Positions 34,901-47,286 of a stretch of DNA of 64,000 nt are shown here, in pieces. Below the pieces are notes generated by a model. It worked only from the letters and a program-made list of their open reading frames with translations. It had not been told where the DNA came from and ran no database searches. The first letter of the stretch is position 1, and each line of letters starts with the position of its first letter. The translations under genes and the position numbers were made by a program. This stretch comes from Hexactinellida sp. DTS-2022 (lineage: Eukaryota > Porifera > Hexactinellida). Location: positions 1,116,001-1,180,000 of the forward strand of contig JAPNXP010000011.1 of NCBI GenBank assembly GCA_028753945.1, written 5' to 3'.

Positions 34901-34984
34901 GGGTAAACAAGTATGCTGATTTTGAATTTCGCATTTATAAATTTCTAATGTTAATATTTGTTGTTGGTGTTTATGTTGTAGGCC

Positions 34985-35240
34985 AAATGCGTTTCCAGGC
35001 GAAACGCGTTTCGCCTGAAAAACTACGCGAAACGCGTTTCGCGTAGGCCATGAGCGTTTTCATTTTTATATATTCATCATGGGTGTCTTATTAGATTTTT
35101 AAATCACTATATGCTATTTATCGTTGATGTGGTGATTAGAGGCTATTATTAAGTAGTTGAATTAAGATCATCCAAGCTCTTACTTTTCATTCATACACGT
35201 ATGTAATTATTATCTATTTATACGAATTAACTTAACTTTC
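34985..35240 (+). repeat. dispersed repeat, left copy flanking the KDZ region
   Basis: Begins with palindromes GGCGAAACGCGTTTCGCC and GCGAAACGCGTTTCGC. About 230 bp then match the reverse complement of 45415-45640 (ttcatcatgggtgtcttatt, gctatttatcgttgatgtgg). The two copies face each other across 10.2 kb. Confidence 0.88.
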
Positions 35241-35427
35241 GTTATAGCATTTTATTATTTTAATTCATTATTAATTAAGGATCAATACAATTTACACAAA
35301 ATTTTATACTTTTTTAAATATCTAAGTGACCAATCTTTGTATTAGTATGTTATGTGACTTATGTAGCATTATTATTACATACTGACAGCTAAGTTTAACT
35401 ATGAATGTTAGTTATGTTTAATCCATA

Positions 35428-35510
35428 TATTAAAAAGTCGAGAGAGCATGCTCCTACAGTCGAGAGAGCATGCTCCTACACGATAGAGCATGCTCCTACA
35501 CGAGAGTACA
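35428..35510. repeat. left end array of the KDZ element
   Basis: Three imperfect direct copies of GAGAGCATGCTCCTACA-like units. The mirror array at 41665-41714 has two. Confidence 0.85.
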
Positions 35511-35567
35511 CAAATGCTATTTAAACTCTAGTTTCAGAGTTACGTATTCATAATTTCGAAAGTTAAC

Positions 35568-38272
35568 ATGCCAGAAATGACTAAGGGAAACGCGAGGGAA
35601 ATTATGACACGAACCCATGAGAGATTCAAGAGTATCACTGGCGAAGCTGTTGGTGTAACCTTTAGCTGGAAAGGAGGTCTCAACGTTTTAGGTCCAGAGT
35701 GCTTTAAAACATTCATTGGAGCCAACAAGGAAGAGGTTTGGAGGACATTGGCCTATACTCGGAGAGAGGATTATTCCATTTCTAAGCCCGCATTAGATCA
35801 AGAGATGAAGTCATGGCAGGACAATTACATGGATCAAAATGTCGCTACGCTGAGGAAACTAGTATCCTGGATACTTCAACAAATACTCGGTAATAACTTA
35901 ATTAATTATTTAAATTTTCTTAATTTGTTAATTTATTCTGATTAATGGAATATCCGGGCGAGCGCTAAAATGTTGAAACCACAGATTAAGTCTACTGTTC
36001 TCGAGGTATACACTGTTCATTGTTCATAATAATAAAGCAAACATATTTCACGAAAGAATTTCCCTATTATGTGTATAATTATTCTCCAGATTCCATTATA
36101 ATTCCTAGTTTACTATGTCCTGACTATGCTGATATCGTGATTAACCGTCTCCATTTAAGCGGGTTCCACTGTACTTCGAATATGTACGAATATATACAAT
36201 ACATACTGTATGTTATTCCCATGAAATACTTGGGGATGGACACCCCCGGTAGATCTGTACCTGCTCTTGGTATTCTCACAGCGAATCATCAACTTTCTGC
36301 ATTCATGTATGGAGAAGTGTTCGTTACCTTTATTATAATAAAGAAACAATTTGTATATTTAAATAAAGGCACCATTCACAGAAATGCAACTTTGTGTTTC
36401 ATTTTGAAACACGCATTACTTGTCAATGTGAATGAATATAACTACATTTTATCTCGAACTTGTGTTCAATTTTTGTTAACGTAAATATTATTAGTTACAG
36501 TGATTGTTAATAAAGTAACGATTACACAATTGAAGCAATAGCAACTGAAAGTGTTGATTTCTATAATTAGAAGTTACTTTTATACCTGTCACTTCATTGA
36601 CTTCGGTACAATTCCTCATACTGTAAATGATTCTAATAATAATAATACATAGTGCATTTTTAGTGGGAGTCAGAATTTGCAGGCCACAAGACCAATTTTG
36701 TATCTTATATGTAAACTGATTTTATTTTAACTATCGGTATAAAACTAGTACAATTAAGATTAGAATATGTAATTTTGAAGTTAGTAACTACATATAATTA
36801 CCTATCTATATTCAATGCGCACAATTACAATAAAATTTCCTAAAATTGATACTAAAATAGTATCATTAATATTGTAACGCGTATACTATAGTACTCTTAT
36901 ATGCTTAAATTTATTAGGAAGAACGCGTAACTTCTGGGGTAAACCAGAATTGCAGCCTATTTGGTGCGGTGGCCAGAAGATGTCCCTTTCGATAATATTT
37001 CGAGGAAGTCTACCAAATCTATCCTACAGAAATCATTAAGGCTTATTTAGACTCGCAGCAGGTAGGAACTATCCCTAAAAATTTAATCAGAGATCGTTCA
37101 CTAAACAGGATTAACACCTCCAATGTGTTGGAAGAAGACGATCTCAATCTCCCAGTTTCTACCGCGCATTCTCCCATTCTTCTCCAAGATGAGCAGATAA
37201 CAAATGACTTGCCAGAAATCAATTCCTTAGATGAGGTGAGCGAATCAAGTACCTCGTTATTCCCTGGATTTTCTCTTCAGCAACCCGAATCCACTTCTAC
37301 GCTTGTAGAATTACAACCAACATCTTCATTGGCTGTACTAGCTGGTGCAAGAAAGTTAAGCCCTCTCACAACAACTATTCGTATTCTTGATGAAGTAACA
37401 AGATCACGCTCGCTACAAGAATTATCAAATGAATACACACACATTCCTAACGGATATAACTATCAATGCATTTTGCGTAAGTTTATTTTAATTTCGTTGA
37501 TTTTCTAATGAACTTAAATTAATTAATTTCTTTTTCCAAAGGATATATTGAAGAATAACTACCCTCAGTTTCAGGGTTTACAAGATACTATCCTCTCCCA
37601 AGTAAGTAACATACAAATACCAACCATTCAAAATGTAAATGATTTGCACATTAATTCCTACAGTATTTTTAGAAACGTCAATTCATCAAAGCCCCAGTTC
37701 CGAGCGCTCAAATCCACCACGATGGGCAATTACATTGGGTTTGTTGAAGTGTCAATGAAAATGGAGAAGTCTTCTTATTTGATTCGATGTACTCAGGAAG
37801 CAGCAGCAAAGAATTAGATACTCAACTGGCCCTCTTATATCGGCAAGAATCTGAAGACCTGACAATAGAAATCGGCCAGATACAACAACAACGGGGCGGG
37901 GCAGATTGTGGCTTATTTTCTGCGGCGGTGTGTACTGCATTGGCAGCTGGCCAGGATCCTAATCAATGTAAGTGGCGCCAGGCGAGAATGAGATTTCATT
38001 TAAGTGAATGTATTAGAACAGAGATACTAAAACCATTTCCAAATATCGAGAGGAAAAAGGAATACTCTTCAAAGGTAGCAGTGACGAAAACTAACTTTAC
38101 CATACAACTATGGTGCATATGTCGTCTTCCTTCCTACTCATTTAATAATATGGTAGAGTGCGAAAAGTGCAAAAAGTGGTTTCACAAACCATGTGTAGGA
38201 ATCCCAGATACAAAAAGTGTAGTAGATGTTTTTAATTGCAGACTTTGTGATCACGTTAGAATTACATCCTAA
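35568..38272 (+). pseudogene. Ulp1-like cysteine protease with PHD finger, KDZ-associated
   Basis: Three coding blocks. 35568 to about 35890 is a Lys/Arg-rich N-terminal module (MTRTHERFKSITGE, WRTLAYTRREDY) I cannot assign, followed by a gtaata donor-like site. 36912-37478 is in frame except for a TAA inside PFR*YFEEVY near 36995. 37539-38272 is a C48/Ulp1-type protease with catalytic His in GQLHWVC (37733), Asp in LFDSMYSG (37781) and Cys in GGADCGLF (37907), then a C4HC3 PHD finger (CIC, CEKC, HKPC, CRLC; 38107-38260). A frameshift near 37700 and a TGA at 37745 break it. In this class the protease is thought to assist transposition or remove ubiquitin-like tags. Confidence 0.82.
35946..36905. 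other. probable intron of the protease gene
   Basis: Lies between two coding blocks. The short frame at 36020-36484 has no recognisable domain and no homologous neighbour. The stretch AAGCGGGTTCCACTGTA near 36160 looks like one pogo-type terminus, without a partner. Confidence 0.5.
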
Positions 38273-38380
38273 TTATTCTTATTACTATGCTTATCCCTTT
38301 TAAACAATATTTATGCTTGAGTACATTAATGAAAAATCGAATAAATGTAAAGTAGTATGCATCAATTGGATAGCTAAAGG

Positions 38381-41300
38381 TTAAATTAACTTAGAGAATT
38401 CTTCGCGATTTAAACATGCGAGAAAGTACCTAACATTAAAAAATAAGTTTTCGGTTCGCATGTAAGCAACTTGAGTTGAGATCCTCCTTAGTGTAGAGAA
38501 CAGCTGTTCACAGACTTGAGAGTTTATTTGTTTGATAAAGTCTGTTTTTACAGAGTTCATTGAATAAGAAGGGTTACATCGATGATTTCTTGAATGAAAT
38601 CGATCTATTAGGAAAGTTGTCCTTCGGAATAGTTTGGGATCCCTATAAATACCGGTATACATATAGTAAATACTTGTACGAATTAAGAGAACTTGAAGAT
38701 TCTATCTTCACAAAAATAACAAACCTGATCATGCATGTATTATGCAAGTTACAAGCGTTATCATAAATGATTAAACTAGGCGGTTTTTTTAAAAGAGTTA
38801 ACAACAAGTTAAACACCATTGTAGTTGATTCCCTTTGCCTCAAAATCTGAAATCCATAACAAATTTATGTTTGCATATCATTACAAGAAGCCCTGGGGAT
38901 AACCTTTGGTGTTTCGGGTATATCTTAGTACAGTTAATTGTCATTTCTTTCAAAGACTGATAGTTGGGAATCCTAGAATGAAGAACTTAAATAACCTTTG
39001 TCAACTCAATAATACAGATACCAACATTATTTTACCCTATAAAATATTCGACTGAAATTAGAATGGAGCAACAGTGAGTAATAATTATTTACTTACTTAT
39101 AGTTCTTTTTGAAGGCGGGAAAATAATTGAAGTTATCTTCATGTTTCAGTTCCACTTCCACAAGAATACTGGTTGGGTTTTTGTAAAGAGAGTAGATTTG
39201 AGACATGATGATCCGGAGAAGCGATGCGATTATTGGATGCAAAGTAAATTGTCCTGCATTAGTTGATAGCGTTTGAAATGAATTGAATAATATTTCTAAT
39301 GTATGCATTTTTTTAAATAATAATGCAATAAAATTTTGTTCTACAGGTCTTTCTTTGGAAAGATCAACGACTGATAATAATTCAGTATTGGTAAGCAGAG
39401 AGAATGGAAACAATCCTGTATTGGCTCAGATCTGATAAGTAATTTTATTATTTTTTTAACATTAGGGTATTCTAGGTTAATCGAAGTTATGTTCTCTGCA
39501 TTCAAAAGGCTACCATATTTAATATATTCTGCGAACTCTATTCTAAGTGAAGATGTCGTCTCTTTAAAGCGTATAACATTTAAACCATTCAGGCAATACT
39601 CGTGAAGCTCTTTTCTCAATTTACTTTCTGAAATGAATAATCTATCTCTGAGTGTTATTGGAGAGTAAAGCTGATTTTCATCAAACTCGGGAGAAGAATC
39701 TGGAATTTCTTTAATGGTGCCCATTGTTATTCCATCCAAAATTATCACTTCTGGAGAATCCTTGCAAGTTGGACATGTTAAAATATATGTAAAATCGATA
39801 TCGACCATTCTTAAATAAGCATTCCATCCATGCTGAAAAATATGATAATTGTAATTTTGCTTACTTCCCAATCTTTGCATCTTTCTATTCTTAGCCCTAA
39901 AAAGGAATAAACGAATAGTTTTAGATAATTAATCTCAATAAGCAAATAATCGCTACTTTAGAAAACCATGTAGTGTGTTCCTTGATAAAGTCATTAGTTC
40001 GCTATACTCGAATAGCAATCCGTAATGAATCATATAACGATTGTTAACGTTGAGTAAGAGACTATTTTGGCCTTCAAAAACAGCTTTGCAAGAACAAGGC
40101 CCGTTGCATTTGGTACTATAGACTAAAAGATTAAATAAGTCAAAGAGATGCAAAACTTTAGCTGTATAACCGAATTTGTGTATATGTTGCAGTCCATATG
40201 CGTTTCCAGTTAAAAACTTTCCACACGAAATGAGTTTCGCGTCATTACAAAAAGCCAAACGCGTTTCGTATATTGAAGTTATAGAAAATGGAAACGCATA
40301 TGAACTGCAACATAGACATTAACTAAATTAAACATACCATGATGTCTATTCAAGATGAGCACCTCGTTTTCAGTATAAATAATAATTCCCGTGCGCTCTA
40401 GCACTAAGTTTTCTTTAGTATTGATTTTATAGCCATGTCCACAAAATTCTCTTTCTGGATATAAGTTTTCTGGTAGATTCAACTCACAAGAAAGTTGGCG
40501 TTTATAAACCTCTATTAAAATTGGGTCAAGAGTAAGTGGGATAGGTAAAGTTGAAACAGTCGAATAATCTAGTTTCACATGCTGTTTCGGGATTAGATCA
40601 AGAGATTTCAAAATTATCTCAAAAACAATCTTCTGTTGGCAACCACCAGGACAGTTACTGCAATGCCATTTCGTTTCTTTGAGGAAAAAGCGATGGTGTC
40701 CATTTTTCATCAAAAAAATGATTTTGCGTTGAGAACATAGTAAGTTGAATTGTCCACAGTACAAGGTTCACAGACTGTGAAGCATTGGTAATCTAAACAT
40801 TGTTTCACAGCCTCATAATGCGAACAGTCTTTGCCTAGACAACCAGAACAGTGTTGTTTTGAAATATCGACGGATAAGATGTTATTCGATAAAACGGGTA
40901 TTCCGATTGAAATAAAAATAATTAATAATTATACGCATTGCATATTATACTGCAAAGATCTGTATATACAGAAAGGTATTCAATTTCGGGCATAAAGTTG
41001 CCTCGTCCAATTACTAATCAATTTGTATGTATTGTACCTATATTTTATAGAAAGATTTTTGGCACATGAGAGTCAATGAAAATCTTAACATAAAAAAGTT
41101 TGACTCACCCTGATCATTTTCATATTCTGTTAGCAAAAAAAGAGTTGTATCTTGAAGTTGCCATATGTTGGAGTATTCGGTTAGCATTTGTACATACTGA
41201 TCAACCGTTGGGATATCGAGCGTTAGTAAGTCCAGATCAGTATCTTGCTCAACATCTATGTACGTAAATATCAGAATGATCAAATTACTGAATTAAAAAT

Positions 41301-41532
41301 AGACATAAATTAGATAAAGTTTCAAATTATGCAAATTACCGTTTAGATGTGAATTCTGTTTCGATGTGATTGGCAAAACTAACGTTGAGTCAACTTCACT
41401 TAGTTGTGTATTGAATGGACGTGCTTCACTTTCAATATTAAGTGTAAGAGTATCCAGCACTTCATTATTGTTAATCTTTCGCTTTTTGGATTGAGAGATA
41501 ACTAACTCAGAGATTGACAATTTTTCTGCCAT
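38381..41532 (-). pseudogene. KDZ-type transposase, multi-exon, decayed
   Basis: Start MAEKLSISEL at 41532, just inside the right TIR. Blocks follow right to left: an acidic leader (41350-41532), a second exon (41100-41260), and CxC cysteine clusters (CSGCLGKDCS, CFTVCEPC near 40780-40860; CSNCPGGCQ near 40640). Next come KCNGPCSCKAVFEG (40090) and CPTCKDSP with ILDG (39730-39770). The catalytic region has PSLIIYDNACNLH (38742-38780), DRFHSRNHRCNPS (38570-38605) and INSQVCEQLFSTLRRI (38480-38540). Frames shift near 39400, 38860 and 38700, and a 130-bp MITE sits between exons. HMGXB3-like cellular proteins share this architecture, but the TIRs mark this as a transposon copy. Confidence 0.85.
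40184..40313. mobile_element. 130-bp MITE inside the KDZ transposase
   Basis: Inverted ends ATGTTGCAGTCCATATGCG and CGCATATGAACTGCAACAT, 24 bp with one mismatch. The interior contains GTTTCGCG and ACGCGTTTCG, words also seen in the repeat at 34985. Confidence 0.82.
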
Positions 41533-41803
41533 AAGAGAGCAAAATAAGACTAGATAATTGTATTGAAGGAGTGAAATAATTACAAGTTCACCAAGTACTT
41601 CATTTATATAAGCTCCTCGGCTCGCGCTATGCGTGTCCTGACTGGAAGCTATTCTTAGAAAGTTAGGAGCATGCTCTCTCGACTGTATGAGCATGCTCTC
41701 TCGACTTTTTAATACCTCGTTTAATTGACAATTTAAAGTCAACATGAAACAATTGCTATTAAAGCCAATCTATTAGTTCGGAGTCTGAATACCTTAGTAA
41801 TAT

Positions 41804-42190
41804 TAGGCCACTGTTTGTTGGGATCTTGTTTCAGCTCCACCGCCAGCGTCAGATTTCACTCCCTCACGAATATTGTCATTATTGTCATTATTTCCATTAT
41901 TACACCTACATTTCAAGTAAGGCCACTGTTCATTGCCAATTTTATTGTAGGACACACTCTAAAATAGCCATAATTAGCTAGTAACAAAATCAGAACCTAT
42001 AACAAGCATTATTACCCAACGATTGCATATTTTATCAATAAGCACTGACAAATTAGAATATTTGCTCAGATAATTATTAACTATGTCGTCATCAAATAAT
42101 GAGATAATGACAATGAGATGCCGCCCGCCCGCATCCTCTGATAGACTTCGTGTGGAGCTCAAACAATATTGTCATTAACAGTGGCCTTAT
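41804..42190. mobile_element. MITE-like repeat with AGGCCACTGTT ends
   Basis: TAGGCCACTGTTTG (41805), TAAGGCCACTGTT (about 41918) and the inverted AACAGTGGCCTTA (42176-42188). Either one 385-bp element or two overlapping ones. Confidence 0.6.
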
Positions 42191-43186
42191 TATTTACTCT
42201 CTAGATATACCTACCTATCCATAGTATTCGTACCAATCAATAATTTGTACCACAAAAATGGCGGAAATGAGTGCGAAATTAATGTGTATCTTATCAAACT
42301 AATCTGAAAAATAGAATTTTCCAAGTTTGGTTGATTGCTTGTTATGCTAAATGTTTGTGACAATTGGGGCCGTCGACATTTCAATAGTGGCCTGCATATT
42401 CCTACCATGTTCCACTTGTGGTAGAGGTGGCACAAATTTAAAGTGACTGTAAGTTAAAAACTAATTGTAGGAATAGTTACTGCAGGGTGTCTCCTCAAGT
42501 AATTCTTTGTCAACAGTATGACATTTAATGGGTGATACACTTATCGAATAGCTGTGTTCTGGGTACACAACTAACGTAACCATGATTCAAAGCGGATCAT
42601 CACCCTGTGTAGCAGCCCAGATTATACCCGGTACCCCCCACCATAGTATGCCCGGTGTATAACTAGCCTAGCCTAGCCTAGTTTGTACCCCGGGGGTTAA
42701 ACTGGGCTAGCCCAGAATATTCCTCCTGTCTTCGTTTAGTGTAAAATATAGATTATTTTGTGTAATCGATGATAGCATTATGTTGATGAGTTACAGAGTA
42801 CAGACTGTTTCACAAATAGGAAACCGCCTCAGAGTTAGTAAATCCATTGCAGCTACTCTTTATATTTGTATCACATTTAGAGATAGACAACATGTGCGAA
42901 TCAATGGGGTGGGGGCAGGAAAGTATATTAGTCCTAACAGCAGTCTCTATACCACGGTAAAACTATTCTACATACCTCTCTAATTTGTTCACCGGTTGAT
43001 TAATTTTATTGCTAATTAACAAGAAAGTACTATTAATTTTAAGTATCGTGTAGAGGTTTAAAATAATTATGGTAGACAAGCCCCCAAATCCATCTTGTAT
43101 TACTCGCAAAACATGCAACCCCCTGTGAATAACCTGGATCTGCACCCGGACATTGCACCACAAAATAATTTCTATGTTTCTCTTAT
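42191..43186. other. no gene; short CTAG-rich palindromes
   Basis: Contains TAGCCTAGCCTAGCCTAG near 42665 and GGCTAGCCCAG near 42705. Otherwise nothing supported. Confidence 0.45.
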
Positions 43187-43620
43187 TGAGAGCCCTTCTG
43201 TCTCGGTCGCTTTGCGGCGGATAATACAGTTAGGTCAGGTCTGCTTATTGTGAACAATTTTTTAATATGAAAAACTTTTTATTATGTACGAGCTCTATGG
43301 GTCCATTTAACAACTTACATAGGGTTTGTATTAAGTTGTGTTCGTTTATTATGAAGTTATGAACATTCAAGGGACCAAAATTATGAACATTCAAGGGACC
43401 AAAATTTATGAACATTCAAGGGACCAAAATTGTGTTCATAATATTATGAACACAATTTTGGTCCCTTGAATGTTCAAAATAAAAGAACCTGACTGTACTT
43501 GCTTACATTATCTAACTTTTGGAAGTTAGTTTATATCTCCAATATAAATTCGGTTTCTATTATACTAACGCTTTAATACAATGCGGACAACAAACACAAA
43601 CAACAATCGAGTTTTAATAA
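43187..43620 (-). mobile_element. Helitron-like repeat, degenerate copy
   Basis: The minus-strand 3' end carries the same CGCAAAGCGACCGAGAC-type hairpin as the copies at 47287 and 48601. The 5' side has the AAAACTCGATTGTTGTTTG tract but lacks the TCTATA start. A pogo-like MITE sits inside. Confidence 0.5.
43227..43495. mobile_element. pogo-like MITE
   Basis: TA flanks; ends CAGTTAGGTCAGG and AGAACCTGACTG. Interior holds three tandem copies of ATGAACATTCAAGGGACCA and one inverted. Confidence 0.75.
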
Positions 43621-43851
43621 CAAACGCTGGTTCCGCCCAAAGTTAGAAATGTTTAAAAATTTTCAATATTTTTACACACACTGCGGAAGGATGTTATCTT
43701 TCGATGGGACTTTGGTTTTCATCGATTCGACGATTATTTCCAGAGTTATGAACGTTTTAGTGGAGCGGCCTTCATTTTCGGTTAAGCAGTTTGTATTATA
43801 TCCCAGTTACAATCGGAATAATTGAATCTACCCTTAGTTATATGCAAACTT

Positions 43852-44394
43852 AGTTCTGGTTATAACAACCATGGTGAATAATGGTGCCAGCGTTCCCCCA
43901 AAATAATATCTCCCGGACCTATTGCACTAGGGCCAGCTGTCCCCCCTAAGTGTCAGGTATTACCCACTTGGACTATTCACCCTAGGGCCAGATGTCCTCC
44001 CGACAGCAATTATCCCATATCCTGATAGCTGACACAGATTAATGTTGAAAACTATAGAATCGCTACTATAACTACATGTATTACTTATAATCTATTTCAC
44101 TAGCATCATTCTATGCCATCTCTTTAAGCCCATTTTCCGTGGCATTTTTGATGGAGGAAACATAGTTACTAAACTAAAGTGATAGAAATGTATAGCATTG
44201 GGAAAATATGCAACACATAAATAAAGAATATAAAACTAGTGATGTGCATTGTGAAATTTAACTGTTCTGGGATCCTAGTGTTAAGGAGTCCGAGGGCATC
44301 TGAGCCTAGGGGGAGATCTAACCCTATAGCCACATGTCTGGGGGGGACCGCTGGCACTCCGACACCGGAACTAACCATGGTTATAACCAGAACC
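43852..44394. mobile_element. 543-bp inverted-repeat MITE
   Basis: Ends AGTTCTGGTTATAAC and GTTATAACCAGAACCT, then ACCATGGT in both, then GTGCCAGCG against CGCTGGCAC. Non-coding. Confidence 0.75.
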
Positions 44395-44878
44395 TACCAT
44401 ATAACAATGTTCAGATACGGTTAAATCATGGTCACTGGGATCAAACTACGGAAATAACCGGTTCTACACATACGTAGTTACATCCCGATTGATAAGGTAA
44501 AATTACTATTGTTCTACATAGGGTAATGACAGAGTTTTAACCATGGTTATGGAAATTCTGTAACTGGCTTCAATAGCAAATAGTTTCATGTTAACTTTAA
44601 ATTGTCAATTATGAATTGGAAAAATTCCAAAAATACTCAACTTTTTCAAAATTTCTAAATATACTCAACCGTGACCTTCGTTATATAAGGCCATACTACT
44701 GAGTAGATTTTGCTGGACCATGGATTACTTAAAGTCCATTGATTATTAGCTGACATATCTTTATCTCAATAGCTAGTAATGAGAGACCTGAGAAATGCAT
44801 TATAATTATATAGGAAGTTAGGAACATGATATCAAGGCATACATAACACCCTTTAGAATTGTGATATACAGTCGAAAT

Positions 44879-45045
44879 CGGGTTTTTTTGCCCCCCAAAA
44901 TGCACGACAAAAGGAGGCAAAAAAACCCAATAAGCAAAAAAAACCGATGGAAAACACATTAAGATATCACATTTTTGCACGACAAATGGAGGCAAAAAAA
45001 CGCAATAAGCAAAAAAACCCGTGGCAAAAAACCCGATTTCGACTG
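44879..45045. mobile_element. pogo-like MITE
   Basis: TA flanks; 17-bp ends CAGTCGAAATCGGGTTT and AAACCCGATTTCGACTG form of the TIR. Interior repeats GACAAANGGAGGCAAAAAAA. Confidence 0.85.
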
Positions 45046-45414
45046 TATCACCATTTGATTACGTAATCGCTATTTTTCGTGGGAATTATCGTGTTTTTAT
45101 AGCCTGCTTTTAACATAGTTAAACGCGATATAAATGTTCAAAATTGGAACATGAGGATGTCCATAACTAGTTGAATGAAATATATCGAAATTATAAATGG
45201 AATGTTGACACATTCCTCGGTTGCCAGGGAAATGTATATTTCCTAAAATGAGCCATAACTCAAAAACTATCTATTTCATGTAAACTATGCTAGTACTGAT
45301 CTATCCGCAATTGGTAACTTCCTATTCATTGATAATACATTCTCTAGGCCTAACTTCAATATTTTTTGAGATAATGAGATAATTACCATATAAAGAATTA
45401 AGTGCTAATAATAA

Positions 45415-45740
45415 GTTAATTAAGTTAATTCGTATAAATAGATAATAATTACATACATGTATGAATTAAAAGTTAGAGCTTGAATGATCGTAATTAACTA
45501 CTTAATAATAGCCTCTAATTACCACATCAACGATAAATAGCATATAGTGATTTAAAAATCTAATAAGACACCCATGATGAATATATAAAAATGGAAACGC
45601 TGATGGTCTACGCGAAACGCGTTTCTCCTGGAAACAGAGTAACCGCGTACGGCGTACTGTACGGTACGGTACGGACTTAGTACGCAGATTATCCTTCCGT
45701 ACCGTACTTACGCACTCTGTACGCACTCCGTACGTACTTA
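45415..45740 (-). repeat. dispersed repeat, right copy, with GTACGG-rich tail
   Basis: 45415-45640 is the inverted partner of 34985-35240. It is followed by GTACGGTACGGTACGG and its complement CCGTACCGTAC (45650-45740), a compact GC palindrome cluster not present at the left copy. Confidence 0.82.
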
Positions 45741-45897
45741 TTTAATGATAGTATAGAATCTTATCTTTTAGCACTTGTGATTCTTTTTTAAAATCGAAAT
45801 TATCAAGATTAACTATCCATTCTTAGTAGAAATTCAACTTTCCTTTGTATTGGTTTGAACTTTGTGGTATTTTTAATTTTCAGGCAAGTATTTTAAG

Positions 45898-46333
45898 GAG
45901 TACACTAGATGTTTAGTGCGGATTAACAAGGTTTGTACAAGTTTGGTTCGGATTATCGAGATTCTCATTTATAGATGCCCAGGGCCTGGGATCCCCCCCC
46001 CCCAGGAAAGATGCCCCCATCCCAGGAATTGCTTAACTTTGCCTCATAGTTATTAAATAAAGGATAAGTAATTGCTAATATAAAGAGGATTAAAGCATAG
46101 AATGATTATGCCAACTAAATACATTAATTTTGGCCAATACATGTAATGCTGCTCCTTTATCTAAGGGAACAGTCTGTTACTAGGAAAGTTTCCCCCCCCC
46201 CTAAGAAAAATTTCTGTATCAATCCCTGATGCCCATAGTAAATGCATTACTTCACTAATCCGAACGAATTCACTAATCGGACAGAAGATTTTTGAATCGG
46301 AACACCTCTGTTCGGATTAGCGAGGGTGTACTG
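45898..46333. mobile_element. pogo-like MITE, diverged
   Basis: Ends GAGTACAC...GTGCGGATTA and CGGATTAGCGAGGGTGTACTG. The interior has C-runs and no coding potential. Confidence 0.6.
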
Positions 46334-46447
46334 TATTGACACTCAGAAGACTATTAACAGGGAGGAGGAAGATTTGGAGGAAAAGGGAACTAACAAGAGG
46401 AGGGCATGGAGGAGGAGGAGGGTTTCTTTGTGAATTAGGGAAATAAT

Positions 46448-46530
46448 CATAGATGCATTATACGATTATACCTTATACGTTCGGGGAGCGTATAATGGAC
46501 CTTATATACGTTACGTATAATGCAACTATG
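46448..46530. mobile_element. 83-bp palindromic MITE
   Basis: CATAGATGCATTATACG against CGTATAATGCAACTATG, with CTTATACG and CGTATAA inside. Both ends begin CATAG like the 1.1-kb foldback at 14977. Confidence 0.6.
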
Positions 46531-46627
46531 GAAATAATTACTATTTAATGTAGATTGTTGTAGGTCTTTTATTGTTTATGCTTAAGTAACCAAAAATTAG
46601 ATTTGTTCTCACATTTTTAGTGTCACG

Positions 46628-46955
46628 TGGGTATTAGTGGGGCAGCAACAGCCATATTGGTGCATATGGATGGTGTTATTAACTTAATTGTTCAATTATT
46701 GATACAAGCATGAAAATTGGCACAGACATAGGTAAATATGGTATAAAAAGATATGGATATGGAGGCATCACGATTTTTCAATATTTTCAAGATGGCGACC
46801 AAAAATTGTCGGAAAAAAGTCGGACAAAAGCCCGCTCTCGCGAATACTTGTTAAATGATCTCATAGAGTGTTTATATTAGCATAGTTTTTCTAAAATGGC
46901 TGTGCGGTGAATCAAGAGGGGTCACTCGATAGGGTAGGAACAATATTTGAGATTG
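46628..46955 (+). repeat. dispersed ~310-bp repeat, copy 1
   Basis: Matches the reverse complement of 51595-51900 over its length (ggaggcatcacg, tcggaaaaaagtcggacaaa, ggggtcactcgatag, ggaatgtgtcacattcc). Confidence 0.88.
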
Positions 46956-47286
46956 GAATGTGTCACATTCCAATCCGCGGAAGGATCATGAAAGGTATTC
47001 AATATTTTATTAAATGGATTTCAATCTCCAATTTTCTGTTGTTATTGCACAATTTGGGAGATAATATGAGAATCTCCCTCACTTTCATTCAAAAATTAAC
47101 AAATGATGAGACTTATTCTACTTCCTAGAATGCTGATATAATTTCATCAATCCTGCAAACATAAAACAGTAAGCGTGAAAAGCAAACATAATTTATTATC
47201 TTCCACAATATGTTAGGTTCACATCAATTAGAAAAGCTTTTTATATAATTTACCTTCGATTAAAGAGAATTGAAAGTTTACACGTA

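Larger units (their letters stand above)
35428..41714. mobile_element. KDZ-type DNA transposon, 6.3 kb, decayed
   Basis: The inverted ends share TATTAAAAAGTCGAGAGAGC and the continuation ATGCTC (35428-35453 and 41689-41714). Each end then repeats the unit GAGAGAGCATGCTC two or three times. Between them are two convergent genes: a protease/PHD gene (plus) and a KDZ-type transposase (minus). Iyer and colleagues and Boehne and colleagues described the Kyakuja-Dileera-Zisupton class; the Ulp1-type protease partner is known from Zisupton-like elements. TSD not resolved. Confidence 0.8.

Noticed and set aside
36020..36484. 154-residue open frame on the plus strand
   Set aside because: AT-rich composition, no recognisable domain, located in the probable intron of the KDZ protease gene.
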